The notes: generated from the sequence alone by a model not told the origin. 64,000 nucleotides of DNA from Mycobacterium sp. GA-1841 (GCF_001954135.1 NZ_MBEQ01000073.1:31827-95826); one strand, 5' to 3'; positions 1 to 8,340 are shown, counted from the first letter of the stretch. Made by a program: numbers and translations.

Positions 1-741
1 CTGGTCGTCGCCGTGGACCGGGCCGATGTGGCGGATCTGCGGACCGTCGCCGAATGGTTGTCCGCCCAGGGGCAGCCGGTCGAGTTGACGACCGCGGCGC
101 GTGACGTGGAACCCCTGCTGGCCCAAGGTATTCGACACGGGTTCCGGGCCACCACCGAACTCGCCGTGGACAACCGGGCCGTGGTCGACGGACTGGCCGC
201 GCACTGCGAGCGGTTGGCGGTGCGGTGGGCCGGTCCGATCGCAGACCTGTCCGATGTCGACGCGGACGTGCGGGTGATCGCCAACGGGATCGACGCACCC
301 ACGTTGTGGCCCGGCCTGCCCGTGCGCCCGGTCAAGGGCGAGGTGCTGCGGTTGCGCTGGCGCAAGGGCTGTATGCCGGTGCCGCAGCGGGTGATTCGGG
401 CCCGGGTGCACGGCCGCCCGGTGTACCTGGTGCCGCGCGCCGACGGGGTGGTGGTGGGGGCCACCCAGTACGAGCACGGTCGCGACACCGCGCCGGTGGT
501 CAGCGGGGTGCGTGATCTGCTGGAGGACGCCTGCGCGGTGATGCCGGCGCTGGGCGAGTACGAACTGGCCGAGACCGCGGCCGGACTGCGACCGATGACG
601 CCCGACGGGCTGCCGATCGTCGAACGGGTCGACGAGCGCACGTTGGTGGCCGTCGGGCATGGCCGAAACGGATTTCTGTTGGCGCCGTGGACCGCTGAGC
701 GGGTCGCGGCGGAACTCGAGATGAGTGTGGGAGTGCAATGA
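1..741 (+). CDS. thiO: ThiO glycine oxidase, 5' end outside window
   Basis: FAD-dependent glycine oxidase that makes dehydroglycine (iminoacetate) for the thiazole ring of thiamine. Only the C-terminal 246 residues are visible. The frame is open from base 1, so the start and the FAD Rossmann motif lie upstream, and the GTG at 13 is internal. Family features seen are the substrate-domain stretch PVRPVKGEVLRLR (about residues 103-115) and the C-terminal block TAAGLRPMTPDGLPIVE followed by GHGRNGFLLAPW, typical of DAO-type oxidases. The stop overlaps the thiS start by 4 nt (ATGA). The order thiO-thiS-thiG is that of M. tuberculosis Rv0415-0417. The usual TPP riboswitch would lie outside the window. 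Confidence 0.93.
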   Translation: MVVAVDRADVADLRTVAEWLSAQGQPVELTTAARDVEPLLAQGIRHGFRATTELAVDNRAVVDGLAAHCERLAVRWAGPIADLSDVDADVRVIANGIDAPTLWPGLPVRPVKGEVLRLRWRKGCMPVPQRVIRARVHGRPVYLVPRADGVVVGATQYEHGRDTAPVVSGVRDLLEDACAVMPALGEYELAETAAGLRPMTPDGLPIVERVDERTLVAVGHGRNGFLLAPWTAERVAAELEMSVGVQ

Positions 742-938
742 TCACCATCACGGTCAACAACGAGACCCTCGAGGTGGACGACCAGACCACCATCGGAGGA
801 CTCCTGGAAACCCGGGGATTCCCGGACAAGGGCATCGCCGTCGCCTTGGACTGGGCGGTGCTGCCACGGTCGGAATGGGACCAGACCTTGTCCGACGGTG
901 CCCGGGTCGAGGTCGTGACGGCGGTGCAGGGTGGCTGA
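738..938 (+). CDS. thiS: ThiS sulfur-carrier protein
   Basis: A 66-residue ubiquitin-fold sulfur carrier. Its C-terminal Gly-Gly (ending TAVQGG) is adenylated by ThiF/MoeB-type enzymes and thiocarboxylated, and then donates sulfur to ThiG. Length and the terminal di-glycine are exactly those of the family. The ATG overlaps the thiO stop, and the 3' end overlaps the thiG start by 8 nt, so the three genes are translationally coupled. It acts in the cytoplasm with ThiG and ThiO. Confidence 0.95.
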   Translation: MITITVNNETLEVDDQTTIGGLLETRGFPDKGIAVALDWAVLPRSEWDQTLSDGARVEVVTAVQGG

Positions 939-1689
939 TTCAACTCTCACCATCGGCGGCCGCGAGTTCGGTTCCCGGTTGATCATGGGCACCGGTGGGG
1001 CACCGAACCTGGCGGTGCTGGAAGAGGCCTTGGTGGCCTCCGGGACGGAGTTGACGACGGTGGCGATGCGACGCGTCGACGCCGAAACCGGCACCGGGGT
1101 ACTCGATCTGCTCAACCGGCTCGGCATCGTCGCACTACCCAACACCGCCGGGTGTCGCGGTGCGGCCGAGGCCGTGCTGACCGCGCAGCTGGCCCGGGAA
1201 GCGCTGGGTACCGACCTGGTCAAACTCGAGGTGATCGCCGACGAACGCACCCTGTTGCCCGACGCGATCGAATTGGTCAAGGCCGCAGAACAATTGGTGG
1301 ACGACGGGTTCACCGTACTGCCCTACACCAACGACGATCCGGTGCTGGCTCGTCGCTTGGAGGACGCGGGCTGCGCCGCCGTCATGCCGTTGGGTTCGCC
1401 GATCGGCACCGGGCTGGGCATCTCCAACCCGCACAACATCGAGATGATCGTGGCGCAGGCCGGGGTGCCGGTGGTGCTCGACGCCGGGATCGGCACTGCG
1501 AGCGATGCTGCGCTGGCGATGGAATTGGGTTGTGACGCCGTGCTGTTGGCCACCGCCGTCACCCGCGCCTCCGATCCACCGACGATGGCCGCCGCGATGT
1601 CCGCGGCCGTTACCGCGGGATATCTGGCCCGGCAGGCCGGACGTATCCCGAAGCGATTCTGGGCCCAGGCGTCAAGTCCGGCGCGGTAA
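931..1689 (+). CDS. thiG: ThiG thiazole synthase
   Basis: Builds the thiazole phosphate moiety of thiamine from deoxyxylulose phosphate, dehydroglycine and ThiS thiocarboxylate. It has 252 residues with a GTG start inside the thiS 3' end. Lys98 in DLVKLEV is the expected imine-forming lysine. The glycine-rich phosphate-binding stretches PLGSPIGTGLGI and VVLDAGIGTASDAALAMELG are intact. Length fits the family (about 250-255 residues). It ends the thi operon; the next gene starts 7 nt downstream and may be read through, although its function is unrelated. Confidence 0.96.
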   Translation: MADSTLTIGGREFGSRLIMGTGGAPNLAVLEEALVASGTELTTVAMRRVDAETGTGVLDLLNRLGIVALPNTAGCRGAAEAVLTAQLAREALGTDLVKLEVIADERTLLPDAIELVKAAEQLVDDGFTVLPYTNDDPVLARRLEDAGCAAVMPLGSPIGTGLGISNPHNIEMIVAQAGVPVVLDAGIGTASDAALAMELGCDAVLLATAVTRASDPPTMAAAMSAAVTAGYLARQAGRIPKRFWAQASSPAR

Positions 1690-1695
1690 CTCGAC

Positions 1696-2463
1696 GTGCA
1701 CGGTAAACGGTATGTGGCGCTGGGCAGTTCGATGGCTGCCGGGCCCGGGATCACACCCCGCGCCGCCGGCGCGCCGTTTCCGGCCGGTCGCTCGGCACGC
1801 AACTATCCCCATCTCGTGGCGGCCGAACTCGGGCTCGACCTCGTCGACGTGACGTATTCCGGTGCCACCACCGCGCATGTGCTCAGTGAGCGGCAGAACG
1901 GGGCGCCGCCGCAGATCGAGGCGCTGGACGGGTCCGAGGCCCTGGTCACGGTGACCATCGGCGGCAACGACGTCGGCTATGTGCCGTCGTTGTCGGTCGC
2001 CGGCCTACCGCGGTTCACCCGGTCGTTGCCCGTGCTCGGGCCGTGGGCGCGCAGCTTGCTGGACCCTGACGCACGTGAGACCGCGTTGAGCGAGGTGGCG
2101 GCGTCACTGGTGGCGGTGGGGCGTGAGATTCGCGAGCGTGCGCGGAACGCGCAGGTGTTGTTCGTGGATTACCTGACGATCCTGCCGCCGTCGGGAATCG
2201 GTGCGAAACCGCTGTCGGAGGCCGACGCCACCCTCGGCCGTCACGTCGCCGCCACGCTCGAACGACTCACCGGAGAGGCTGCCGCCCAGACCGGGTGCGG
2301 ATGGGTTCGCGCTGCCGCGGCCAGTGTGGGGCACCATGCCTGGTCGGCCGAGCCCTGGACCACCCGGCCCGGTTTGCCCTGGCCCGGCCGCCCCGCGCCG
2401 CTGCATCCCAACGCCGCCGGCATGCGCGCGGTCGCCGATATGGTGGTGGCGTGGGAGCCATGA
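1696..2463 (+). CDS. SGNH/GDSL-family hydrolase
   Basis: A 255-residue SGNH hydrolase, presumably an esterase or lipase of unknown substrate. Block I reads ALGSSMAAGPG (residues 8-18), the GSS variant of GDS seen in actinobacterial members, with Ser12 as likely nucleophile. Block III is GGND (89-92), and the catalytic Asp/His block is LHPNAAG near residues 236-242. No signal peptide is visible, so it is probably cytoplasmic. It starts with GTG 6 nt after thiG, and its stop overlaps the ABC ATPase start (ATGA), forming a coupled unit with the exporter. In M. tuberculosis thiG is followed directly by lpqL, so this gene and its three followers are extra here. Confidence 0.85.
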   Translation: MHGKRYVALGSSMAAGPGITPRAAGAPFPAGRSARNYPHLVAAELGLDLVDVTYSGATTAHVLSERQNGAPPQIEALDGSEALVTVTIGGNDVGYVPSLSVAGLPRFTRSLPVLGPWARSLLDPDARETALSEVAASLVAVGREIRERARNAQVLFVDYLTILPPSGIGAKPLSEADATLGRHVAATLERLTGEAAAQTGCGWVRAAAASVGHHAWSAEPWTTRPGLPWPGRPAPLHPNAAGMRAVADMVVAWEP

Positions 2464-3404
2464 TCGAACTGGCCGGGCTGACAAAGCTCTACGGCACCCA
2501 CCGCGCTGTCGACGATCTGACCTTCACCGTCGAACCGGGTGTGGTCACCGGATTTCTCGGCCCCAACGGTGCGGGCAAGACCACGACCATGCGGTTGATC
2601 CTCGGCCTGGACCATCCCAACGCCGGGACCGCGACCATCGACGGCAAGCACTACCGGGAACTGCGCGATCCGCTGCGCTCGGTCGGCGCCCTGCTCGACG
2701 CCCGGCAGGCCCATCCCAACCGCTCGGCCCGCAATCACCTGCGCTGGATCGCCGCGGCCAACCGGATTCCGTCGGCGCGGGTCGACGAGGTGCTGGAGAT
2801 GGTCGGTCTGACGTCGGTGGGTGACCGTAACGCCGGAACGCTGTCGCTGGGCATGAGCCAGCGGCTCGGGATCGCGGCCGCGTTGCTCGGTGATCCGCCG
2901 GTGCTGCTGTTCGACGAACCGGTCAACGGTCTGGATCCCGAGGGCATCCACTGGGTCCGCACGCTCATGCGCAGTCTGGCCGCCGAGGGCCGCACGGTGT
3001 TCGTCTCCAGCCATCTTCTGGCCGAGATGGCCAACACCGCCGATCGGTTGGTGGTGATCGGGCAAGGCAAGCTGATCGCCTCGACCACGGTGAGCGAGTT
3101 CGTCAGCGGCACCTCGGCAGGCGCCGTGCGGGTACGCAGCCCACAGGTGGAGACGCTGCGTGAGGTACTGACCGACGCCGGGTTCACCGTCGACACCGCC
3201 GCCGACGGCGACGCGCTGGCCGTGCACGGCGCGGCCATCGAGGTGATCGGTGACCTGGCCGCACGCAACGCGATCGCGCTGCACGAGTTGAGCCAGCGGC
3301 AGGCCTCCCTGGAGGAGGCGTATCTGAAACTGACCGATGATGCGGTCGACTACCGGGCTGGGGCTGTGATGAGCGCTCGCGCGAAGAACCGAGAAGCGCG
3401 ATGA
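2460..3404 (+). CDS. ABC transporter ATP-binding protein
   Basis: A 314-residue ATPase of the CcmA/DrrA-type exporter class. Walker A is GPNGAGKTT (34-42), the signature is LSLGMSQR (128-135, replacing LSGGQ), Walker B is VLLFDEP (148-154), and the H-loop is SSHLL. A C-terminal extension of about 90 residues is typical of DrrA/BcrA-like ATPases. The ATG overlaps the hydrolase stop and decides the start; upstream in-frame codons belong to the hydrolase region. It pairs with the permease that overlaps its 3' end. Substrate unknown; drug, lipid or peptide export are all possible. Confidence 0.9.
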   Translation: MIELAGLTKLYGTHRAVDDLTFTVEPGVVTGFLGPNGAGKTTTMRLILGLDHPNAGTATIDGKHYRELRDPLRSVGALLDARQAHPNRSARNHLRWIAAANRIPSARVDEVLEMVGLTSVGDRNAGTLSLGMSQRLGIAAALLGDPPVLLFDEPVNGLDPEGIHWVRTLMRSLAAEGRTVFVSSHLLAEMANTADRLVVIGQGKLIASTTVSEFVSGTSAGAVRVRSPQVETLREVLTDAGFTVDTAADGDALAVHGAAIEVIGDLAARNAIALHELSQRQASLEEAYLKLTDDAVDYRAGAVMSARAKNREAR

Positions 3405-4159
3405 GTGCACTGACCGCGCTCGACGCCGAGCGCATCAAACTGTCCACCACTCGATCACCTTTGTGGTCGGTGGTGGGGGTGGCGGTGCTCAGCCTCGGCC
3501 TGGCCGCCATGCAGGGCATGACCGTGGATCACTACACGGCACTGTCCCCGTCTCGGGCCGCGTTGGGTGTCGCGGTGTTCGGGGTCCCGGTGCTGATGGT
3601 GCTGTCGTCGTTGACGATGACGGGGGAGTACCGCAGTGGCCTGATCCGCACCACGCTGCTGGCCACCCCGAACCGCACCCAGGTGCTGGCCGCCAAGGCC
3701 GTGGTGTGTGCGGCGTTCTCCTCGGTATGCGCGGTGATCATGGTGCTGGCCGCCGTCCTGGTGGCCCGGCTCGTCGCCGACCCGGTGGTCGGTACCCAAC
3801 TGTCGATGGCCAACCCGGCGACCTGGCGGGTGGCCGGCGGGTTCGCGTTGTACGCCGCACTGGCCGCCGTCCTGGGCGTCGCGGTCGGGGCGCTGCTGCG
3901 GTTCGCCGCCGGTGCGGTGGCGGTGCTGCTGCTGTGGCCGCTGGTGGCCGAACCGCTGCTGGGCAACCTGCCGGGTAACGGCGCCGCGATCGGACCATGG
4001 CTGCCGTTCGCCAACATGTTTCGGTTCCTTCAGGTGGAGTGGCTGTTCCCGGCCTACAACATTCCGTGGGGTGAGCTGGGCTCACTGTTGTATTTCCTGG
4101 TGTGGGTGGCGATCGCCTTCGTCGCCGCCGTGGTGGTACTGAACAGGCGTGACGCCTGA
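3401..4159 (+). CDS. ABC transporter permease (ABC-2 type)
   Basis: A 252-residue membrane protein with about six hydrophobic segments, near residues 22-42, 50-68, 103-122, 146-165, 168-188 and 224-246. It is the membrane half of the exporter encoded just upstream, coupled through an ATGA overlap. It resembles ABC-2 type permeases in length, in the N-terminal short helix with ALDAERIKL, and in the MTGEYRSGLIRTTLLATPNR segment. The stop lies inside the palindromic terminator shared with the convergent SPFH gene. Substrate cannot be read from the sequence. Confidence 0.87.
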   Translation: MSALTALDAERIKLSTTRSPLWSVVGVAVLSLGLAAMQGMTVDHYTALSPSRAALGVAVFGVPVLMVLSSLTMTGEYRSGLIRTTLLATPNRTQVLAAKAVVCAAFSSVCAVIMVLAAVLVARLVADPVVGTQLSMANPATWRVAGGFALYAALAAVLGVAVGALLRFAAGAVAVLLLWPLVAEPLLGNLPGNGAAIGPWLPFANMFRFLQVEWLFPAYNIPWGELGSLLYFLVWVAIAFVAAVVVLNRRDA

Positions 4160-4180
4160 CCCGGAGTCACTCCGGGTCAG
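4156..4180. terminator. Bidirectional palindromic terminator
   Basis: Perfect 12-bp inverted repeat (CTGACCCGGAGT and ACTCCGGGTCAG) around a single central C. It spans the stop codons of both convergent genes, the permease (4157-4159) and the SPFH protein (4167-4169). No T-tract follows on either strand, as is common for mycobacterial terminators. The short centre means the real loop would be 3-5 nt. Confidence 0.65.
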
Positions 4181-4853
4181 ACGCCACGTCCGGCGTACCC
4201 ACCGCCAGCACCACCTTCGACCCGTACGGCACCTGCTGGATCAGCCGCAGCTGAGCCAGCGCCGGGTGGGCATCCAGCAGCTTGCCCGCGTTGGCCAGCG
4301 CGCGCAGGGCCGCGGTCTCGGCGCGGGCCGCCTCCAGCTTCGCCGCACCGATGGCCTTGGCCGTCACCAGCTGCATCGCCGCCGACCGGATCTCGGCCGG
4401 GACGATCACGTCCTTGACGAACACCGCGATCACCTCGATCCCTGCGCGGGCGCCGGCCGCCCGGGCCGCCGCGGCGATCACCTCGGCATCGATGCGGTTG
4501 CCGCGCTGCAGCACCTCGTCGGCGGTCAGGCCGGCGACGATGTCACGCAGCGCAATCTGCGCCGCGAGGTACACCGCCGCCATCGGATCGGCCGCCGCCT
4601 CGACGTAGGCCACCGCATCGGTGACCTTGAACTGCAGCGCAACGGTGATCCGCAGCGTCACCGCGTCGGAGGTCAGCACCTCCTGCGGGGCCAGCGTCAG
4701 TACCTGCTCACGCATCTCGACACGCACCACCGAGGCCGCCACATCAATGCGGTGACGTCCCGGCGGCAGGACACGACCGAGCGTGCCGTCGACGTACTCC
4801 AGCGCGCACTGGCCTGCAGAAACAGTGATTCGGTTGAACGTGAAGATGCCCAT
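4167..4853 (-). CDS. SPFH/band-7 domain protein
   Basis: A 228-residue stomatin/prohibitin-homology protein. The N-terminal beta-strand core (FTFNRITVSAGQCALEYVDG, residues 4-23), the central VRVEMREQVLTL and the ILR-like LQFKVTDAVAYVEAAADP are typical. The C-terminal half (about 150-190) is an alanine-rich amphipathic helix that should form a coiled coil. There is no clear membrane segment, unlike most slipins, so it may be membrane-associated or cytoplasmic. Role unknown; family members scaffold membrane microdomains. A GAAGGAG ribosome-binding site just upstream supports the ATG at 4853. It is transcribed towards the ABC exporter. Confidence 0.85.
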   Translation of the reverse strand: MGIFTFNRITVSAGQCALEYVDGTLGRVLPPGRHRIDVAASVVRVEMREQVLTLAPQEVLTSDAVTLRITVALQFKVTDAVAYVEAAADPMAAVYLAAQIALRDIVAGLTADEVLQRGNRIDAEVIAAAARAAGARAGIEVIAVFVKDVIVPAEIRSAAMQLVTAKAIGAAKLEAARAETAALRALANAGKLLDAHPALAQLRLIQQVPYGSKVVLAVGTPDVASDPE

Positions 4854-4996
4854 GTCGTGTCCTCCTTCCGGTTATGTGCCTGTGCAGCAAAGGAATACCG
4901 TCGCCGGACGCAATCGTTGGCGGGGCGTCGCACCCCCGTACCGGCGGGTGCGGGCCACAAAGCCGCTGACTGCGCGATTCCGGCGACGGCATCGGG

Positions 4997-5054
4997 GTTG
5001 CAGAGAGGATTCGAACCTCAGGCCCTTTACCTGTGCCACGGCGCCGCCGGCAAC
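4997..5054 (-). other. tRNA-like relic or structured RNA (58 nt)
   Basis: On the minus strand, GTTGCCG (5' end) can pair with CTGCAAC (3' end) as a 7-nt acceptor-like stem with one mismatch. It is followed by a T-arm whose loop is TTCGAAT, closed by four pairs, in the GGTTCGAATCC context of true tRNA genes. Between them only about 32 nt remain, with a small CAGG...CCTG hairpin instead of normal D and anticodon arms. A functional tRNA is unlikely. It may be a decayed tRNA, a former integration site or a small RNA. It sits in the 334-nt gap between the SPFH gene and lpqL. Confidence 0.35.
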
Positions 5055-5174
5055 ACGCAGAAACGTTGCGGTACCCCGCTCGGTCTGCTTCCCTCTCGGC
5101 GCCGGGAATCACCTTGCCATCACAGCAAACCGGCAGGCAACCGATTTAACCGCCGGGCAGTTCACCGCACCGGC

Positions 5175-5180
5175 TACCGT
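5175..5180 (+). promoter_or_regulatory. Candidate -10 box for leaderless lpqL
   Basis: TACCGT matches the mycobacterial -10 consensus TANNNT and ends 7 nt before the lpqL ATG (5188). No Shine-Dalgarno sequence is visible before that ATG. This is the arrangement of leaderless mycobacterial transcripts. No convincing -35 is seen. Confidence 0.45.
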
Positions 5181-5187
5181 GGGTGCA

Positions 5188-6696
5188 ATGCGACGTACTT
5201 CGACGGGGGCGGTTCTCGGCGCACTGGCGCTGACCGTGGGGCTGGCCGGCTGTGATGGAAAGACCGAACTGCAGACCGACGGGCAGCAGCCGTCGGGATC
5301 CGCCTCCGCGGCGGCCGTGCAGTTCGCCGGTCAGTTGCGTGATCGGGTGACGGCTGACGCGATGATGGGGCATCTGCGCAAGCTGCAGGACATTGCCAAC
5401 GCCCACGACGGCAACCGCGCCCTCGGGACGGCCGGCTATGACGCCAGCGTCGACTATGTCGCCAATACCCTGCGGGATAAGGGGTTCGACGTGGACACCC
5501 CCGAATTCGAGGTGCGTCTGCCGTTTGCCGAGGACCCTGCGGTGACCGTCGGTGGTCAGCCGGTGACCGCCAAGCCGCTGGAGTTCACCATCGGCACCCC
5601 GCAGGAAGGCGTGTCCGCGCCGCTGGTGCCCGCGAAGGTGGAGGACACCCCTGGTTGTGAAGCCTCCGATTACGACGGACTGCCGGTCGCCGGGGCAGTG
5701 GTGCTGGTCGACCGGGGTGCCTGCGCCTTCGGCGACAAGCAGGCCGCGGCCGCCCAGCGCGGCGCGGTGGCGATGATCGTCGTCAACACCAACAACGACG
5801 AACAGATGGGTGGCACGCTGGGGCGTAGCACCGAGGTCAAGATCCCGGTGGTCAGCGTCACCAAGGACGAGGGGACGCGGCTACGCAACGCACCCGGGCC
5901 CACCACGATCAAGCTCGTCGCCGGTGTGCGAACCGAACACACCCGCAATGTCGTGGCACAGACCAAGACCGGATCGACTGCCGATGTGGTGATGGTGGGG
6001 GCGCATCTCGACAGCGTCCCCGAAGGTCCGGGCATCAACGACAACGGCTCCGGGGTGGCCGCCGTGCTGGAAACCGCTTTGCAGCTGGGTGATTCGCCGG
6101 ATGTGGCCAACGCCGTGCGCTTCGGGTTCTGGGGAGCCGAGGAAGAGGGCCTGCTCGGATCGACCAACTATGTCGAATCCCTGGACCTCGACGAGCTCAA
6201 GGACATCGCGCTCTACCTGAATTTCGACATGCTCGGTTCACCCAACCCGGGTTACTTCACCTATGACGGTGACCAGTCCGCGCCGCCGGACGAGCGGGGT
6301 CGCCCCCGCGTGCCCGAAGGCTCGGCAGGTATCGAGCGCACCCTGGCCGCCTATCTGGAAGACGCCGGAAAGACCCCGCGCGACACCAATTTCGACGGCC
6401 GGTCCGACTATGACGGGTTCACCCTGGCCGGGGTCCCCGCCGGTGGGTTGTTCTCCGGCGCCGAGGACAAGATGAACGGTGAGGAAGCGAAATTGTGGGG
6501 CGGGCAGGTGGACCAGCCGTTCGATCCGAACTACCACAAGAACACCGACACCCTTGAGCACGTGGATTCCGACGCGCTGCGGATACATGGCGAGGGAGTC
6601 GCCTTCGCGGTCGGGCTCTATGCCCAGGATCAGCGGGGCCGCAACGGGATACCGGTCCGCTCGGACCGCACGCGTCATCAGATCACCGCGCAGTGA
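5188..6696 (+). CDS. lpqL: LpqL lipoprotein aminopeptidase (M28)
   Basis: A 502-residue exported zinc aminopeptidase, homologue of M. tuberculosis LpqL (Rv0418). The signal peptide ends in the lipobox LAGC (residues 18-21), so it should be lipid-anchored on the outer face of the membrane. A PA domain (about 140-260, with CAFGDKQAAAAQRG) is inserted before the catalytic core. Zinc and catalytic residues are visible in AHLDSVPEG, INDNGSGVAA, FWGAEEEGLLGS, NFDMLGS and NYHKNTDTLEHV. The ATG at 5188 is chosen because it immediately precedes the signal peptide; the frame stays open upstream to 4783 without protein-like sequence. The stop overlaps the next peptidase gene (GTGA). Confidence 0.93.
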   Translation: MRRTSTGAVLGALALTVGLAGCDGKTELQTDGQQPSGSASAAAVQFAGQLRDRVTADAMMGHLRKLQDIANAHDGNRALGTAGYDASVDYVANTLRDKGFDVDTPEFEVRLPFAEDPAVTVGGQPVTAKPLEFTIGTPQEGVSAPLVPAKVEDTPGCEASDYDGLPVAGAVVLVDRGACAFGDKQAAAAQRGAVAMIVVNTNNDEQMGGTLGRSTEVKIPVVSVTKDEGTRLRNAPGPTTIKLVAGVRTEHTRNVVAQTKTGSTADVVMVGAHLDSVPEGPGINDNGSGVAAVLETALQLGDSPDVANAVRFGFWGAEEEGLLGSTNYVESLDLDELKDIALYLNFDMLGSPNPGYFTYDGDQSAPPDERGRPRVPEGSAGIERTLAAYLEDAGKTPRDTNFDGRSDYDGFTLAGVPAGGLFSGAEDKMNGEEAKLWGGQVDQPFDPNYHKNTDTLEHVDSDALRIHGEGVAFAVGLYAQDQRGRNGIPVRSDRTRHQITAQ

Positions 6697-8135
6697 CGGC
6701 ACGTCGACTTGCCGTCGTGCTCGTGGCCGCCGTGGCCGCCGCGGCCGCCTGCTCGGCCCCACTGCCGGCCTCGGCGCTCGATCCGCACGAACTCGCCGGC
6801 CGGATCACGGTCGACAACATGTTCGTCCATCTGCGCAAACTGCAGGACATCGCCGACAGCCATGACGGCAATCGGGCGGTCGGCAATCCGGGCTACGACG
6901 CCAGCGTCGACTATGTGGCTCAGGTGTTGCGGGACAAGGGGTTTGATGTCCAGACGCCGGAGTTCGAGCGGATGGGCACGATGCGTGGCGGCCATCCGGC
7001 GTTGACCGTGTCGGGCCGCACCTACCAGGTGGACCAGGCTTCGATGCTGGTGACCACCTCCCCGGAGGGAGTCAACGCGCCGACCCTGCGGCCGCCCACG
7101 TCGTCCGGTTGTGCGGCCGAGGATTACGGGACGCTGAACATCTCGGGTGCCATCGCGGTCGTCGACGACACCCGGTGTTCGGTTGTGGTGAAACAGAACA
7201 CCGCGCTGGCCAAGGGGGCGGTGGGGATGCTGGTGGTCGACACCGGTGGGCAGCCCCCACCGGGCGGGCTGTTCAGCACGGGCTACTACCGTCAGCTCAC
7301 GGTCCCGGTCGGCATCATCGACGAGACCGCGGACGCGGCGCTGCGCCGCACCAGTGCGCCGGTGCGGCTGGTCCTCGACGGCCGGGCCGAGATGGTCAAA
7401 CACCGTAATGTCACGGCGCAGACCAAGACCGGTTCGACCTCGGATGTGGTGCTGGCCGGTGCCCATCTCGACAGCGTGGGCGGGGGTGCGGGGATCAACG
7501 ACAACGGTTCCGGGGTGGCCGCCCTGTTGGAAACCGCTTTGCAGCTGGGTAGTTCGCCCAACACGCGCAATGCGGTGCGGTTCGCGTTCTGGGGTGCCGA
7601 GGAATTGGGGCTGGACGGGTCGACGCAGTATGTGCGCGGGCTGCCGCTGGACCAGCTCGACGATCTCGCGCTGTACCTGAACTTCGACATGGTCGGTTCA
7701 CCCAACGCCGGATTCTTCACCTACGACGGTGATCAGTCCGGCCAGGCCACGGACCCCAAGCCGATGCCCGAGGGGTCGGCCGCCATCGAGCGGACCATGG
7801 CCGGCTATCTGAACCTGGCCGGCATCCGCCCTGCCGACATGCCGATCGGTCCCAACACCGACTATCACCCGTTCCTGCAGGCCGGTGTGCCGGTGGGTGG
7901 GGTGACCACCGGCTCGTCGCAGCGTAAGACCGAGGTCCAGGCCCGGTTGTGGGGCGGCCGGGCCGGTGTGGCGTTCGACCCGAACTACCACACCGGTCGG
8001 GACACCATCGACAACGTCGACGCGCGCGCCCTCGGCATCATGGGGCCGGCGATCGCGTTCACCGTCGGCACCTATGCCGCGTCGATCGAGGGGCCCAACG
8101 GGGTGCCGGCCCGCGACAAGCGACATCGTGGTTGA
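6693..8135 (+). CDS. M28-family secreted aminopeptidase, LpqL paralogue
   Basis: A 480-residue paralogue of the preceding LpqL. The two share long near-identical stretches such as LRKLQDIA, AQTKTGST and INDNGSGVAA. Zinc-site motifs are intact: AHLDSVGGG, FWGAEELGLDGS, NFDMVGS and NYHTGRDTIDNV. The N-terminus is a signal peptide; the AAAC at residues 17-20 is a weak lipobox, so it could be a lipoprotein or simply secreted. The GTG start overlaps the lpqL stop by 4 nt. The pair looks like an old tandem duplication, since the DNA has clearly diverged. It is probably co-transcribed with lpqL. Confidence 0.9.
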   Translation: MTARRLAVVLVAAVAAAAACSAPLPASALDPHELAGRITVDNMFVHLRKLQDIADSHDGNRAVGNPGYDASVDYVAQVLRDKGFDVQTPEFERMGTMRGGHPALTVSGRTYQVDQASMLVTTSPEGVNAPTLRPPTSSGCAAEDYGTLNISGAIAVVDDTRCSVVVKQNTALAKGAVGMLVVDTGGQPPPGGLFSTGYYRQLTVPVGIIDETADAALRRTSAPVRLVLDGRAEMVKHRNVTAQTKTGSTSDVVLAGAHLDSVGGGAGINDNGSGVAALLETALQLGSSPNTRNAVRFAFWGAEELGLDGSTQYVRGLPLDQLDDLALYLNFDMVGSPNAGFFTYDGDQSGQATDPKPMPEGSAAIERTMAGYLNLAGIRPADMPIGPNTDYHPFLQAGVPVGGVTTGSSQRKTEVQARLWGGRAGVAFDPNYHTGRDTIDNVDARALGIMGPAIAFTVGTYAASIEGPNGVPARDKRHRG

Positions 8136-8169
8136 AATCGGCTCTGTGGCCCCCGTGTCTGAACGATTT

Positions 8170-8184
8170 GCCCGATAGTCGGGC
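8170..8184 (+). terminator. Possible terminator hairpin
   Basis: A perfect 6-bp stem, GCCCGA and TCGGGC, with a 3-nt loop lies 35 nt after the second peptidase stop. There is no T-tract. It is short, so only weak support. The rest of the 205-nt gap (8136-8340) holds the promoter listed next and nothing else recognisable. Confidence 0.3.
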
Positions 8185-8273
8185 GCCGGAGAAAACCCCT
8201 GTTGGGCCAACGTCTTTCGCTTCGTTTGTGATGCGCCGGGTGATTGCGGGTGCAATCAAGTTGGTGCAAACCC

Positions 8274-8301
8274 TTGTCTGAACGCGCGTACGACCTAACA
8301 T
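8274..8301 (+). promoter_or_regulatory. Candidate SigA-type promoter for the polyketide cassette
   Basis: TTGTCT (8274-8279) and TAACAT (8296-8301) are separated by 16 bp, a good match to mycobacterial housekeeping promoters. It would start transcription near 8308 and give a leader of about 33 nt that contains the GAGGAG ribosome-binding site (8326-8331) of the glycosyltransferase gene. Confidence 0.45.
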
Positions 8302-8340
8302 TGGGTCCGAAAGCTCCTTGCGTCTGAGGAGTTGGGGGAT

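Noticed and set aside
1..12. TPP riboswitch for the thi operon
   Set aside because: It would lie upstream of the operon's first gene, outside the window; nothing of it is visible.
2241..3410. Minus-strand open frame of 389 codons
   Set aside because: Shadow of the ABC ATPase, which has all Walker and signature motifs.
4997..5054. A functional tRNA gene
   Set aside because: No D arm or proper anticodon arm can be formed and the total is only 58 nt, so it is listed as a relic.
4149..5255. Plus-strand open frame of 368 codons
   Set aside because: Antisense to the SPFH gene, and its end crosses the lpqL start in another frame.
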